NCBI RefSeq assembly: GCF_000003605.2
Contig: NW_003107096.1
Coordinates: forward strand, 111,560 to 153,109
Source: Saccoglossus kowalevskii
Taxonomy: Eukaryota; Hemichordata; Enteropneusta; Harrimaniidae
Reading direction: 5' to 3'
Length of the DNA: 41,550 nucleotides
The position numbers and the translations under genes were made by a program. Below are positions 1 through 10,331 of the stretch, one piece after another (position 1 is the stretch's first letter; each line of letters begins with the position of its first letter). Below the pieces are notes generated by a model, which was not told where the DNA came from, did no database searches, and saw only the letters and a list, made by a program, of their open reading frames with translations.

Positions 1-89
1 ACGCATTATGCAAGCAAATATCAATGAATACGTTGTTCAAAATTACAGAGATTACTTTAAAAACAGCGAAAATAATTTGAAAACAGAAT

Positions 90-281
90 ACATACCAGTT
101 ATACAGTTGATATGTTCGAGTTAAACGTGTAAGGTCCTCGCTAACTGCAAGCAACTACGAGCTAATATGCCGCCATTTTCTTCTACAATGACCGTCGTTT
201 ACGATGACGTCACTGATGTTTTATCACATAAACGGTCGTTTGATTGGCGATTTTTCCATCATCATTACAAAATTAACCAAT
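90..281 (-). promoter_or_regulatory. Candidate minus-strand promoter with non-coding first exon
   Basis: Read on the minus strand, the order is a CCAAT box seen inverted on the plus strand (ATTGG at 243-247), a perfect palindromic CRE (TGACGTCA, 205-212) and a YY1/TISU-like GAAAATGGCGGC (169-180, 11 of 12 to the TISU consensus). A further CCAAT lies in plus orientation at 277-281. The ATG in the TISU-like motif is closed by TAG after four codons, so it is more likely a YY1 site or short upstream ORF than the gene start. A donor-like ACTG|GTATGT lies at 96/95. Transcription would leave the window on the left. This is motif evidence only; no downstream exon is visible. Confidence 0.3.
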
Positions 282-1218
282 CATTTTTTCTGTTACAAAA
301 AACTACACCTACTGTTTGGCTTTTCCATCTTGCGTTCAACACCCGACGTTTTACGTAACTTACAAGCCGGTTGTCAAATGTCTGCGCGGAGTTCAATGAT
401 TTTCAGGCTAAATTAACGTTGACGTAGACCTATGAAAAACGTACGCGCAAAATAATTTTATACGTAAATGGAACGTAGATGAGTTGAGATTTGGCGCGCA
501 CTATTTTATTTATACGTGAATTACGTACTGCAGTACGTGAATGGGAATGCTGGATCTGTTAAAAAATGATACATTAACACCAAAATATGTATTTTAAAGC
601 GATGGAGTCATTACCTATGTATTCGTCAAATGGCCATAGCGTGTCATTGTCAAACAAGTGTCTACCCATGAGCCTTTGCGTTCTTAGCATGTGTTGTTAT
701 CATCGCTTGGGACTCAATTCCTGTGCGTGCGCAGGTGACGACCCTCAGGCTTTAAGTTCTATGACCAACCCGACCAATTAACACCTAACCCACTGCCCGA
801 TTTCAAACTCTGGCCGAGTTCGGTCATCACCGGCGTCAACACCCAATGTAAACACCAACCCTAAAACGTACACAGGCTCAGTTGATACTTCACCAATCGT
901 CAAATATACAGTGTTTTTATTACAAACCTGATGGTAAACACAACGACACTGCCTAATTAATGGTAGGATCCACACATGTTCCTACACAGTGTCACGTGAT
1001 GAACACAATGTTTTACACTAATACAGTGACCATCTCGATAACCAGGAAGTGTATACTATTTTTGACGATTTAGCAGCAAAACATTGCCAACTTTTTAGAC
1101 TTATGGTGAATAAATTCACGTTATCAAGTAGTATAATTCAAAATACTAGTAGTTCCACTCACAATGAAACTCATTAGGGCTACATTTCCACACAAAAACA
1201 CACCGAGAGCGTACTTAC
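282..1218. other. No gene recognised
   Basis: Both strands were read. The short reading frames here show no family motif. If the first exon at 1241-1219 is real, this stretch begins its first intron. Confidence 0.5.
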
Positions 1219-1241
1219 CAAACATCTCCACTGGGCGCCAT
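1219..1241 (-). CDS. Candidate first coding exon (MAPSGDV...), minus strand
   Basis: On the minus strand an ATG at 1241 opens ATGGCGCCCAGTGGAGATGT, coding for Met-Ala-Pro-Ser-Gly-Asp-Val. It runs straight into a consensus donor, TTTG|GTAAGT, with the last exon base at 1219, leaving phase 2. Unspliced, the frame stops at once (TGG TAA). The start resembles a TISU element (consensus SAASATGGCGGC, about 10 of 12), which belongs to genes with very short 5' leaders. That fits the ZNF143- and ETS-type sites 15-45 bp upstream. The product cannot be identified from seven residues. No second exon is evident between here and the left edge, so the gene would continue outside the window. Confidence 0.4.
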
Positions 1242-1254
1242 GTTTATTATAGAA

Positions 1255-1286
1255 ACTTCCGGGTAAGGCGCGATGAATTGTGGGTC
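1255..1286 (-). promoter_or_regulatory. ZNF143/Staf-like plus ETS-type core promoter
   Basis: On the minus strand GACCCACAATTCATCGCG (1286-1269) fits the Staf/ZNF143 consensus YWCCCRNMATSCMYYRCR at 16 of 18 positions. It is followed by the ETS-type CCGGAAGT (1262-1255). The candidate ATG is only 14 bp further on. ZNF143 and ETS sites are typical of TATA-less housekeeping promoters in animals. The same arrangement recurs at 21066-21119 on the plus strand. Confidence 0.45.
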
Positions 1287-1578
1287 GTGAAAGTTTGAAC
1301 TGGAGTCTGACTCACGGCATCGCAGGTAAAACCCATGGAAACCCCATTTTACGAATAAATTGATACAATGATATTTTTATCGCATGTATAATGGAATAGT
1401 ACGTTAATGACTGCTACGTTTTCTACAGTCTTCATAGATACATTCAAAATCATTCCTCTTTCCGAATACATCGCCGTCACGTTCATCACCCAGGTGCAGT
1501 CAACGAGTAAATTTGCAAAAATATTTAGTATTTTTGTTTGATCATCAGTAACCTGAATCATGAACATTATTAAGGCTT

Positions 1579-1643
1579 AATTTAATTTGGAGGGGGGAGG
1601 TCAATCTGTTCGCAACTCCCCTCCCTCTTAACCAAATTAAATT
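1579..1643. repeat. Short inverted repeat with purine/pyrimidine arms
   Basis: AATTTAATTTGG (1579-1590) followed by a G-rich run is mirrored by a C-rich run and CCAAATTAAATT (1632-1643). The 12-bp ends are perfect. The inner G6/C5 segments extend the pairing imperfectly. The minisatellite starts immediately to the right. Confidence 0.5.
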
Positions 1644-1818
1644 GCCCTCCCACTGTTTTTTGCTCCCACTGCCCTCTCCCCACTCAGTTTTTGTTCCCCG
1701 CTGCCTTCTCCCCATTCGGTTTTGCTCCCACTGCTCTCCCCACTCAGTTGTTGTCCCCTGCTGCCTTCTTTCCACTCAATTTTGCTACATACTGCCCCCT
1801 CCCCGCTCATTTTTTTGC
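1644..1818. repeat. CT-rich ~30-bp minisatellite
   Basis: Five to six imperfect units of roughly 29-33 bp are present, each of the form CTCCCACTGCCTTCTCCCCA followed by CTCAGTTTTTG. Because many units are close to 30 bp, a minus-strand frame stays open through part of the array and yields a repetitive Gly/Arg/Glu/Trp peptide. I treat that as a by-product of the period, not as a gene. Related C-rich scraps occur at about 2195-2210 and 2470-2575. Confidence 0.6.
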
Positions 1819-3247
1819 CTACCCTCTCGACGCGCAGTTGTATCTACTCTCTCCCACCCAGTTCATACTATTTTAATTCTCCCCTCTCAACAGTTTCTGC
1901 TATCTTCTCCCTATCATTTCCCAGAGAAGAAGTTAAAGTCTCGATTGGTCACCAGCTCTAATCCTTAAACTCATGTGAATTACATTACATTACGTGTTTT
2001 TTTATAGCAGGCGAATTCAATGGTGATATGTATTAAATTATTTTAATTAATTGTTACAACAGAAGTGCGTATAACCCCTCCCGCAATAAGCGCTTCTTAT
2101 TTTTCATATACGAACCGTGACGCCAGTAACAACCTTGCTAAAAAGGGTATGCATATGATATAGGAAAACCCAGGAAGGATTAATTTCATTAGATTGCCCT
2201 CTCCACAAAACTAATGTGCACTGGACTGCAAAATACAGGCATTGTTTGCGAAGATTGTCATCGGTGGTGGCGTTCAGTCAAATTGATCATGTGCTAAGTG
2301 CCACAAATGGAACGGCAAGTCTGCCTCGGGCGGATATTATCATGCAGTTTGCGCCATTGGACTACTCCCCTTTGGCCAGTCTAAACACGCCCCCCTTGGC
2401 AATTTGGTTGTTGATGCCCGCGGAAAATAACAGCATTTACCCTTACCCGCTCAATCTATAAAAATGGAACTTGCCTGCCCTCTGAATAAAAATCTTCTCC
2501 TACTGGAATTCCCCTCTAAGAAACTCTAGTTTTAATGCCCTCCCACTGAAGATGTGTTTTATTTTGCCTGCCCGCTAAAAATCCCTTTCGAACAATTTTT
2601 TTCACAAACAGCTCCGTTGACTGCACCTGATCACCCCAGCCCCAGTCATTATTTTAGAGCACGGATGAACCCGGCCTAGCCAGTTTTCGATTAGTGAACT
2701 AGTAAGTCGTTCCGGCATTAATTAATTAATTTATTTATAAACAATGTTTATGTAGAATAAACAATGACATGATTTTTTCGCAAACAAATACTCGTCTCAC
2801 TACAGGGTGGATGGATGATTGAGCACAAATAGTAGGTACTATAATTCAGACCAGGGGAGCAACTCGCCATTCGCCCGTCTCTTTAACGTGTCATTTTTCT
2901 GAGAATTATTGAGTAAACTCGAGTAGAGTGTTTTTTCCCAAACATTTAAAAATAATGATGATATCATACTGACTTATTATAATGAAGGCACGATGTCATC
3001 ACATGATAACCAGTTAGCCAATAAGGTGCATGAATATTCTGTGTTGGTATGGCAATAATGGGTAAACATATAGTGTAGCTCTCTGCACAACGCAGTGGAA
3101 AATATCAGTGCGATAGGAGTGTCCAACCCGCACATACGCCGTTCAAATTTGTCTTGCAGCTGTCCCATTTTTTTATCGTTTTCATTGGTGACAAGAAGAA
3201 ACACGTTGCAGAATTAGCCCGAAGAAGCAGCGCAAAGAAGACTGATA
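1819..3247. other. Mostly unannotated; scattered C-rich minisatellite-like scraps
   Basis: No domain-bearing frame was found. A plus-strand frame at 2216-2461 looks like chance. CCAAT in both orientations (about 3014 and 3183) lies upstream of the micro-gene starting at 3248 and could belong to its promoter. Confidence 0.4.
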
Positions 3248-3688
3248 ATGGACTCCAAGACAGAAACCACAACTGGTAAGTGTGTTGCAAATGATTTCAA
3301 ATAGAAAAAAAAGCAACATTTTATTCTCGATCAAATTACTCCGCCTGACATATTTTCTTATTACTGGTAGGTAATTATAATCGAGCTTTCCAGTCGATCT
3401 CACATTTCGGACATCTTTGTAGTACTTGACATTCACCGTGACGCAATTTGGCCCAGTGTTGGATTGTTTACACCAATATGTCGAACACGTCTTTGTAATT
3501 TAAAAAAAATGTCGCTGTGTATGTCTAAGAAACACAATTAGCCACACCCAGCTCATTTTATTTCAATTTCAATGTATAATTTCATGTTTTTGACAATTTT
3601 AGGCACTACTTCCACTACTACAATGGTGCCAGCTGATCTTGACAAGAATAAAGAAGACGAAACAAAGAAAATCCGATCAAATAAGTAA
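3248..3688 (+). CDS. Candidate two-exon micro-gene, 37-residue hydrophilic protein
   Basis: Exon 1 is 3248-3275 and exon 2 is 3603-3688; the 327-nt intron is GT-AG. The ATG has A at -3 and G at +4, a strong Kozak context, and an in-frame TAG precedes it. Exon 1 (MDSKTETTT plus one base) ends at ACTG|GTAAGT, a consensus donor. Exon 2 follows ...CAATTTTAG and restores the frame in phase 1 (G+GC, Gly). It continues TTSTTTMVPADLD and ends in a Lys/Glu-rich tail with TAA. The protein is Thr/Ser-rich at the N-terminus and charged after it, with no membrane segment, Cys or signal peptide. The junction joins two Thr-rich halves, which favours a real gene. I recognise no family. Upstream non-coding exons are possible. 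The clearest AATAAA downstream is at 4492-4497, rather far away. It could also be a chance pairing of good splice sites. Confidence 0.4.
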
Positions 3689-4425
3689 TATGGCGTTAGG
3701 GAAGAGTGCTGTAAACAAATGTCTTCAGCGACAAGAACTGAAAATATCCTCGTAGATGAATACAGTAAACTGTCGTAAAGACGCCAAGACGCAGCGTGTA
3801 CAGCTTGTAGACTAGTTTAGCATCATATAACAATAGCAATGATGTCACGTGAAGCAGTGATTATCGTTATTTCTATATACGGAATTTAGTTCATTTTAAC
3901 CGCGCCACATCATAATCACACAATACTACAGAACTGGCTCTAGTAATGTCAACTTTTCTTCAAAATATTGTAATACTACTGTTTTTGTTTTGAGACAAAC
4001 AATCCTCAAAATATTATATGTAATTCTTTCAATATTTGTCCACAATTTTATTTAAATTCTTCAACATGTGTCATGTTACTGTTGTCTTGACGCCAGACAG
4101 TGACGTCAGGGACGGTGTACATGTTTACCTTAGCCCATTGTGTCGAAAACAACAAACGCAATCTACTTGGAGACATATTGTGACGGAGAAGTCCATTTAA
4201 AACTGACTAAATGTCAAAATACCAGTAATTCCATTGTGATAGATCCTGCATACAAGTTTACTATTTTTTGTTTTTCATGTCATACTTCTATGTAATGATA
4301 TCTTCCCGTTTGTTCTTATCTCCATTGTTAACTTGATTATCTTATAGTTACTATTGTTTAATTTCAAAACTATTGTATTGTATTCTTTGTTTTGTCCCGG
4401 TACTATTGTTTTATCTCGAAACCAC
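3689..4425. other. Possible 3' UTR / no other gene
   Basis: No coding signal was found. TACTATTG-like motifs recur from about 4345 onward and grade into the repeats at 4426-4723. Confidence 0.35.
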
Positions 4426-4618
4426 TGTAAGATACTTTATTTTCGCTTGGAATTTATTTCGCTATTTCTGCTGAACGGATGATTCAGTGAAAATAAAGTC
4501 CAACGAATATATATTTCCCTATGTTTTACATTCAACTCTTCAAATCAAATCAAAACACAAAACACCCAAAAGGTGTTTTCAGCAAAAAATAATTCCAGCT
4601 AAAATAAAGTATCTTACA
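4426..4618. repeat. Inverted repeat with 18-bp perfect arms
   Basis: TGTAAGATACTTTATTTT at 4426-4443 is the exact reverse complement of 4601-4618. Pairing continues inward imperfectly through GGAATT. The ~157-bp interior contains AATAAA at 4492-4497. It could be a small foldback or MITE-like element; no target-site duplication was identified. Confidence 0.65.
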
Positions 4619-4633
4619 TTATTATATTTTGAT

Positions 4634-4723
4634 CATTGCTTTGTTCCAATACTATTGTACATTGTCTATTGTTTTGTTCTAGCAGTATTGTACATTGTCT
4701 ATTGTTTAGTTCTAGTAGTATTG
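4634..4723. repeat. 33-bp tandem repeat, ~2.7 copies
   Basis: Two full units start at 4658 and 4691, each TACATTGTCTATTGTTTWGT followed by TCTAGYAGTATTG. A partial unit precedes them. The frame 4487-4747 over this region is a repeat artefact. Confidence 0.65.
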
Positions 4724-4739
4724 TTTGTTGAATATAATA

Positions 4740-7700
4740 AACGCTAATAATTTGCTCTCACTAGATGTCATGACCTGTTTCTTGATATGAAACGTGTGCA
4801 CACGTGATCAGTTCAGATAAAGCTTTCCACATTTTTACCACCCTGTTGGTAATTTCATTTCATGGTTATAACGAATGAATTTGGTATTACGCGCGGAGGA
4901 CATCTTAATCTTTTCGAAAGTTCACGTATATCCAAACATTGGGTAACTAACTGCATAATAAAAGTACCATATCTGTAGTTATAGTGCCACCAACGTCAGG
5001 GCATAGAGATACATGAATGCCATTTAAGTTGACCTCATATATACTATAGTTTAAAGACGGGGGCTTGGCTGTTTTTTGGATCGCCTCGCAAAGAGAGGGG
5101 TTTGGCCTGTCTTGGAGTTGGTGGACGGGATTCGTTGTACCACTCGGGGAGGTAGAAATCGATCCGGGTGATGGTTTAGGTTGTGCGCTCTCGCTTATAG
5201 TCAAAGGTCACGGCGCATTTGTCAGGACGTAGTTGGCGCACTCACATCAACATTTGATTACATAAATATCATATATATATCGATTTCAATCATTTAGTCG
5301 AATAAACACCAACGTAACTTCTACAGTAACACTTGCACGATGTTCGGCGAGACTTAAAAGCGCTTTGATAGTAAGGGTTCAGTCCCAAGCTGAGCTATAC
5401 AGCGAGGGTGTTGACCGTTAACGCAGAGTGCAGATGTTTGTAGCCAGAAGGCAGATATGGGTACCTCGCTCGTCTCGTAATTTTTTTTCTGGACCTGAAT
5501 CTACTAGTATACAGTAACATCCATACGAATAACGCAAATACAGTACCGGACCACCCGACAAGCTTATGCGCCACGCCCTCTGTGGTGACAGGCAGGGAAT
5601 GTTCGCTTCAATAGTATACAATTTTAAAGAGTTGACTATAGTAAATCCAAAAATGTTTTGACGTTGGCTGAAACGGGAAATCAGTTAATAGGACAACAGT
5701 CACATTGTACGGACCAGTTGCAATCTCGTTAAAAAATTAAACTAAAGTAAACAAATTTAGAAGCACCGACAATTAAATGGTTCGTGTAAACACAGGTACG
5801 ATTGCACTTGACCGATGTTGAGTTCTGTGTACTAGAAATAATTCGATACAAATCATAAATGTCCCAAAGGAAATTGCCAAAAACAAAATCATGAATCCGG
5901 ATCTTGTAACAAACCATGGTCGTTTGTGCTAATGTGATTTGTGGATTCCTATGACAAAGTCATCAATCAATAGCTGTCATCTACATGGTCTTGTTTCTTT
6001 GCGTTTTTCCCTGAAACGCGACGTGTGACTGCTGACGCTAGTTACTAGTACATCGAACGTATGTTGAGGTATTTGTTTTTATTGACAACACCGATGGGCC
6101 TCGGAAATTCCGACCTTCGGGATATGAGAAACCGTCTTTCAATTACTTCATTTTTCATCGTCATTGTTTATATACAGCGGTCATTGCAGTGGACATGTTG
6201 TGGGTTTCGACTGGACAACATTTGTTTTACTATTGAAAACCTGATTACAAGCATAAATTGCAGATAAAGATTCAGTTTTTTTAATTTTTTAATATTTTTA
6301 TTTTGGATAGAAACACACAAACGAGTGTGCGGTGTCAGACCTTCAGAGGTCGATGTACACACACAAATATTTCTTGTCGTAGAGGGCGAACGTATAGTTT
6401 CACAAAACATCAAACGTTATGTTGTTGAAACAAGAAAATGCGATGTGATCAACTTCGTTTCAAAAACATGGAAAAACAAAAGTCTAGACACGCGCCACCG
6501 TTCATCAATGTAAACACAGGATGCCACATACCAAACGTTCATACAATGTTCTTGTTGCTGTGCCATATGTTGTAAAAATGAGAAAACAATTTCTGAACAA
6601 GATAAAAACGTAAAATGTGTATACATAATTGTTATTTAAAAGAAAATATGAAATATTAAAAGTTGATAGCCTTCTATGATTTGTTCACACATTTCATTCT
6701 GAAGAGTACTTCTTAATCACGTAGACAAACATACCTGAATGACATGCACGTGAAAACAAGCCCTTCTGTATTGTCTAACTTACTTGAAATATGTATATAT
6801 TTTAAAGTTAATTTCTCAGTTTCCATCCACAATCTCAACGTTTTTATTTTAGTTCTTTTGTGATTTCCGTGAAAGACTATTCCGTTATATAATTTACCAT
6901 CAAAGTAAAAAGCTTTTTTTTCGAAACTCGATTTAGTCATATCATATTAAATGGTGGAGCGCTGTAGCTCAAAATAATTATAATTGCAATACAATGGGTT
7001 TTAACTGCGTTTATCCATTTTTCCTTGAGACGTGTCTAGGAAAATTGGTTCTAAAAAGTTAATCACCAGTATTTGTACAAAGGTCCATCAGTAAAGTAAT
7101 GGAACGACAAAGTGGTAAAATATTTAAAGCATGCTCAAAAAAATAAGGGCTATATTTTGTGATTGTTGTTATGTGTTTTGAACAATTGTTCCTAATTTGG
7201 TTAAAATTATAGGAAGGTGGTTAAATATTTTAAAACGTACTATTTTATTCGTGTAGTTTTGATGGCAAGCGCTACCTGGAATCAGACGATTCTCTAATGT
7301 AATGTTGACCTTTCATAGTATTGACCACTCTATTGTCATTTCATATTGATTGTGTACAATACAACATCAAGTTAAGTGAAATATTTTGCTACTATCATAG
7401 AAGCCACTCATGGCTCTGGGCAGATATTTATATTTTATTGTCTTGTATTCGTATAATTCCAGTCAGCTGTTTCTACACGTCTACGCTATTGTCAGTGAAA
7501 CAAAACGGACCGGAAATAGAAATCTTTCACTTTATGATTTTATTTACATAGCTGCATGTGTTTTACATAATTAATTCGGGCTGAAAAAAAGTATCCATCT
7601 GCATGAGCAATGTCTCCACATAGTTTTATATACATAACCTTTAATTAACAAATTAAATCAATAGATCTGATGGCCGTTTAAAAATGTATATTTCAATACT

Positions 7701-9867
7701 GAGACAAAGAGGGCGATAATGTAAATAAGAACATATCTTCGTTTATTTTAAACAAGAAATTCAATTGAAGGTGGATTTAAATCCCCATCACCTTTTATTT
7801 CTCCTCAGTTGTCTGAATTTTGTGATGTATTTTAAGTAAAACATTACAAATAAAAACCTACAAAAGAGTAAACAGTGTAAAAATCGACGGCGTATACAAA
7901 ATTATCTGGACACAGTTTTTATTTTCATAAAAAACATCATTTGAATCAGTTAGCACACAATTTAATAAAACGTTCTCTGGCCATTGTACGATTTATGATT
8001 TTGGACAAAAACGTTTGTGATTCTTAGACATTAATCACGAAAAACAACCGCAATTTAATAAGCTGAGATACAGTTATATTATTATATATAACATAATATG
8101 TTGTATAACATGATACTTCATCATTTATTTATCAGTTAGAAACACTATTGTATCAAGACCTTCAGATGATACTCTATAATGTTTTATAACGTATCTAACA
8201 TCTTGGCGCAGATAGAAATCGTGATAGGTTTTTATAACATTATATCTTGACAATCTGCACCCACATTCTTAACTACCTTGTTCTCTGCATGTCCTTGGAT
8301 TATAATAAACGTCTAATATTTCACCGGGTTTAGCCTGGGAGGCATTGTAATCAACGGCATAGTGGGTGTTCTCGAGTTGTATTCGTGGCGTGATTCGAGT
8401 TATTCATTCATGCAAATGGCTAAAAATCGCTAGTCAGTCTACGACATTTAATGCGATAAGGTAACGACCCAAATACTTGATATTCAAATAGACGATTTCA
8501 ATAATGGTACCCCATGTTCACATATACTAAATCAAACAGAACGTTCACTGAATACGGACATGTATGCATTTTAATAAGATTTCAGGAATATGTCTGCAAC
8601 GTATTAAACAAACTAACTTAGGTGGTACTGAGTTTATCAATAACTGGTTGGTTGAATTAAAAAAACACATGCATATATATGCATGTAGGACCATGTCGAG
8701 TTGGCTGAGCGATTCCAAAATATGAACGTTCCTCAATATGAACAAGACCTTGTCAAGAGTGGAGTGCAAAAGCTGTAATAAAATTGAGACTTTTTAATGA
8801 AAATCTTATAGCTACAAAGTCTCTCAGGATTGTTTTAAAATAACAGAATTTACCATTGAAGGCGAAATTGAGTTGTTTTGACAACAAGGTGTAATGATAG
8901 TTTTACCGTGCATAGCTGTTGAGCGACTTTGGCATTGAATGATTGGGTTAAACAGACATAATGCGTCATGTCATGAACCTGTAGGGCATACATATCATTA
9001 ATCTTTAGTTGTTTGATGAGAAGAAATTGCAAAACAAAGTACGCATGATACCCGTTGTCAAATTTAATCATTGCCAGTTTCACCACAGTCAGATTTACGA
9101 AAAGTGTTTGATTTGATTTTACACTAAAAATCAAATAAATGACATTTTCAGCAAATTAAGGTATTTAGTGGTACATTTTTTTTAAATCTTAATCTTCTCT
9201 GTCATTATAGATCTGTGCTCGCAATCGTTTTCGGCGAATTGAATGTATAAATGTTTTCCAAGATGTAAAAGATGAACACCGAAATGTAAATAGGTATTAC
9301 ATAATATACAAAAATGTCTGTGACACAAACATGTAAGTCATTTCAGGACAATGATGCGCAATGAAATAGAGCAGTTACTTAAAACCAATAATATACTTGG
9401 AAAATATCTCAAGTTCACTGATTTAAAGATTGGTTATTAATTGATTCCATGGTGTTGACTAAAGTTACATCTCAACATTGATGTTTGTTAGCATTGGCAA
9501 TCAACGAAGATAGGACTTGCAAACAACGCCCAGTTCTACTTGTCACTAGTGTTGACTCACTCGATCTTGCATTACACCATTTGTGTGTACACTGAAAAAA
9601 TGATGTAGCATCAGGGATTATGTTGCAAAATTTGAAACTTATATGTTGAAAATGGTATTTGATCTGTATTGTGTACTGCAATTCAGACTGTGGACTGACA
9701 TAATGTAACGAGGACAACGATATGTAAGTATTGATGATGGTCGTGTTTACAAAATAAATGAAATATAAATGTGTATTATTGATGACTGTAAATTGAGTTG
9801 TAATAAAAATTAAATTATTATGATGAAGTGAGCCATATTGTTATTCTGATCCAGGGATTTTGTTTCA
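4740..9867. other. Long A+T-rich interval without recognisable gene
   Basis: I read both strands and found no conserved motif, RNA gene or transposon signature. Two relatively G+C-richer islands stand out, about 5060-5220 and 5340-5610. The second carries, on the minus strand, an A-box-like TAGCTCAGCTTGG and a CTCF-like core CAGAGGGCG, but no matching B box or full motif. From 6200 to 9860 there is mostly low-complexity A+T-rich sequence. Confidence 0.4.
8667..8686. repeat. 20-bp perfect palindrome
   Basis: ACATGCATATATATGCATGT is its own reverse complement. It contains two ATGCAT half-sites facing each other across ATAT. Confidence 0.7.
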
Positions 9868-10275
9868 CAAGGGCAAGACTAGCAAATAGTCTGAACGGGT
9901 CATATTGGCATACTTACACTTGTTGATCCTCAACTCCAGAATAGTGTGGATTGTAAGTGAATAGCCAATGTACCGATCATAGCTGTTGATGTCTTGCTCC
10001 ATGACTGACTGTTCGTCAGCAGTTCTCTATCATTCAGTTGACACTAGCAATTCTTTGGCTCTGACTATGAATTCCTGTTTGCCTGTAGGAATCATCCATC
10101 TGCCATCGCTCCGGTCATGACAGCTTGTGCTACCTGAAACCTATTTGGATTGTGGCGATGGCTCTTTGAACTTTGTCTTTGTCTCTGTAATCGACTTCTT
10201 CAGAGTAGTCATCATGCAGCTACAGCAAACGAGTTGGCAGTTCACCCTCTATCTCGCATGACTAGCCATGGTCAC
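9868..10275 (-). pseudogene. Decayed protein-coding relic, family unknown
   Basis: This stretch is visibly richer in G+C than its flanks. On the minus strand it gives long protein-like segments broken by stops and frame changes. Near 10270-10145 one frame reads CEIEGELPTRLL, a stop, then LHDDYSEEVDYRDKDKVQRA and on. After a frame change at about 10140 another frame reads RWMIPTGKQEFIVRAKELL, then a TGA TAG pair. The same frame reopens with ADEQSVMEQDINSYDRY and on, closing at about 9868. A donor-like AAGT|GTAAGT lies at 9919/9918. The acidic, helical-looking composition differs from the Ile/Lys/Asn-rich peptides chance frames give here. It may be a retired host gene or a transposon ORF. It ends about 60 bp before the tandem duplication. 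Confidence 0.35.
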
Positions 10276-10331
10276 CAGGAGATGACACGCAAATACATTT
10301 AGACTAGACAAGCAAACAATATTTGTAGAAT

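Noticed and set aside
1545-1775. Repetitive minus-strand frame rich in Gly, Arg, Glu and Trp
   Set aside because: It is a direct consequence of the ~30-bp CT-rich minisatellite period.
5340-5400. tRNA or tRNA-derived SINE
   Set aside because: The minus strand has an A-box-like TAGCTCAGCTTGG and the plus strand a GGTTCAGTCCC, but they are on opposite strands, and no cloverleaf or properly spaced B box can be drawn.
5570-5585. CTCF binding site
   Set aside because: The core CAGAGGGCG fits on the minus strand, but the flanking positions match only about 10 of 14; such cores occur by chance every few kilobases.
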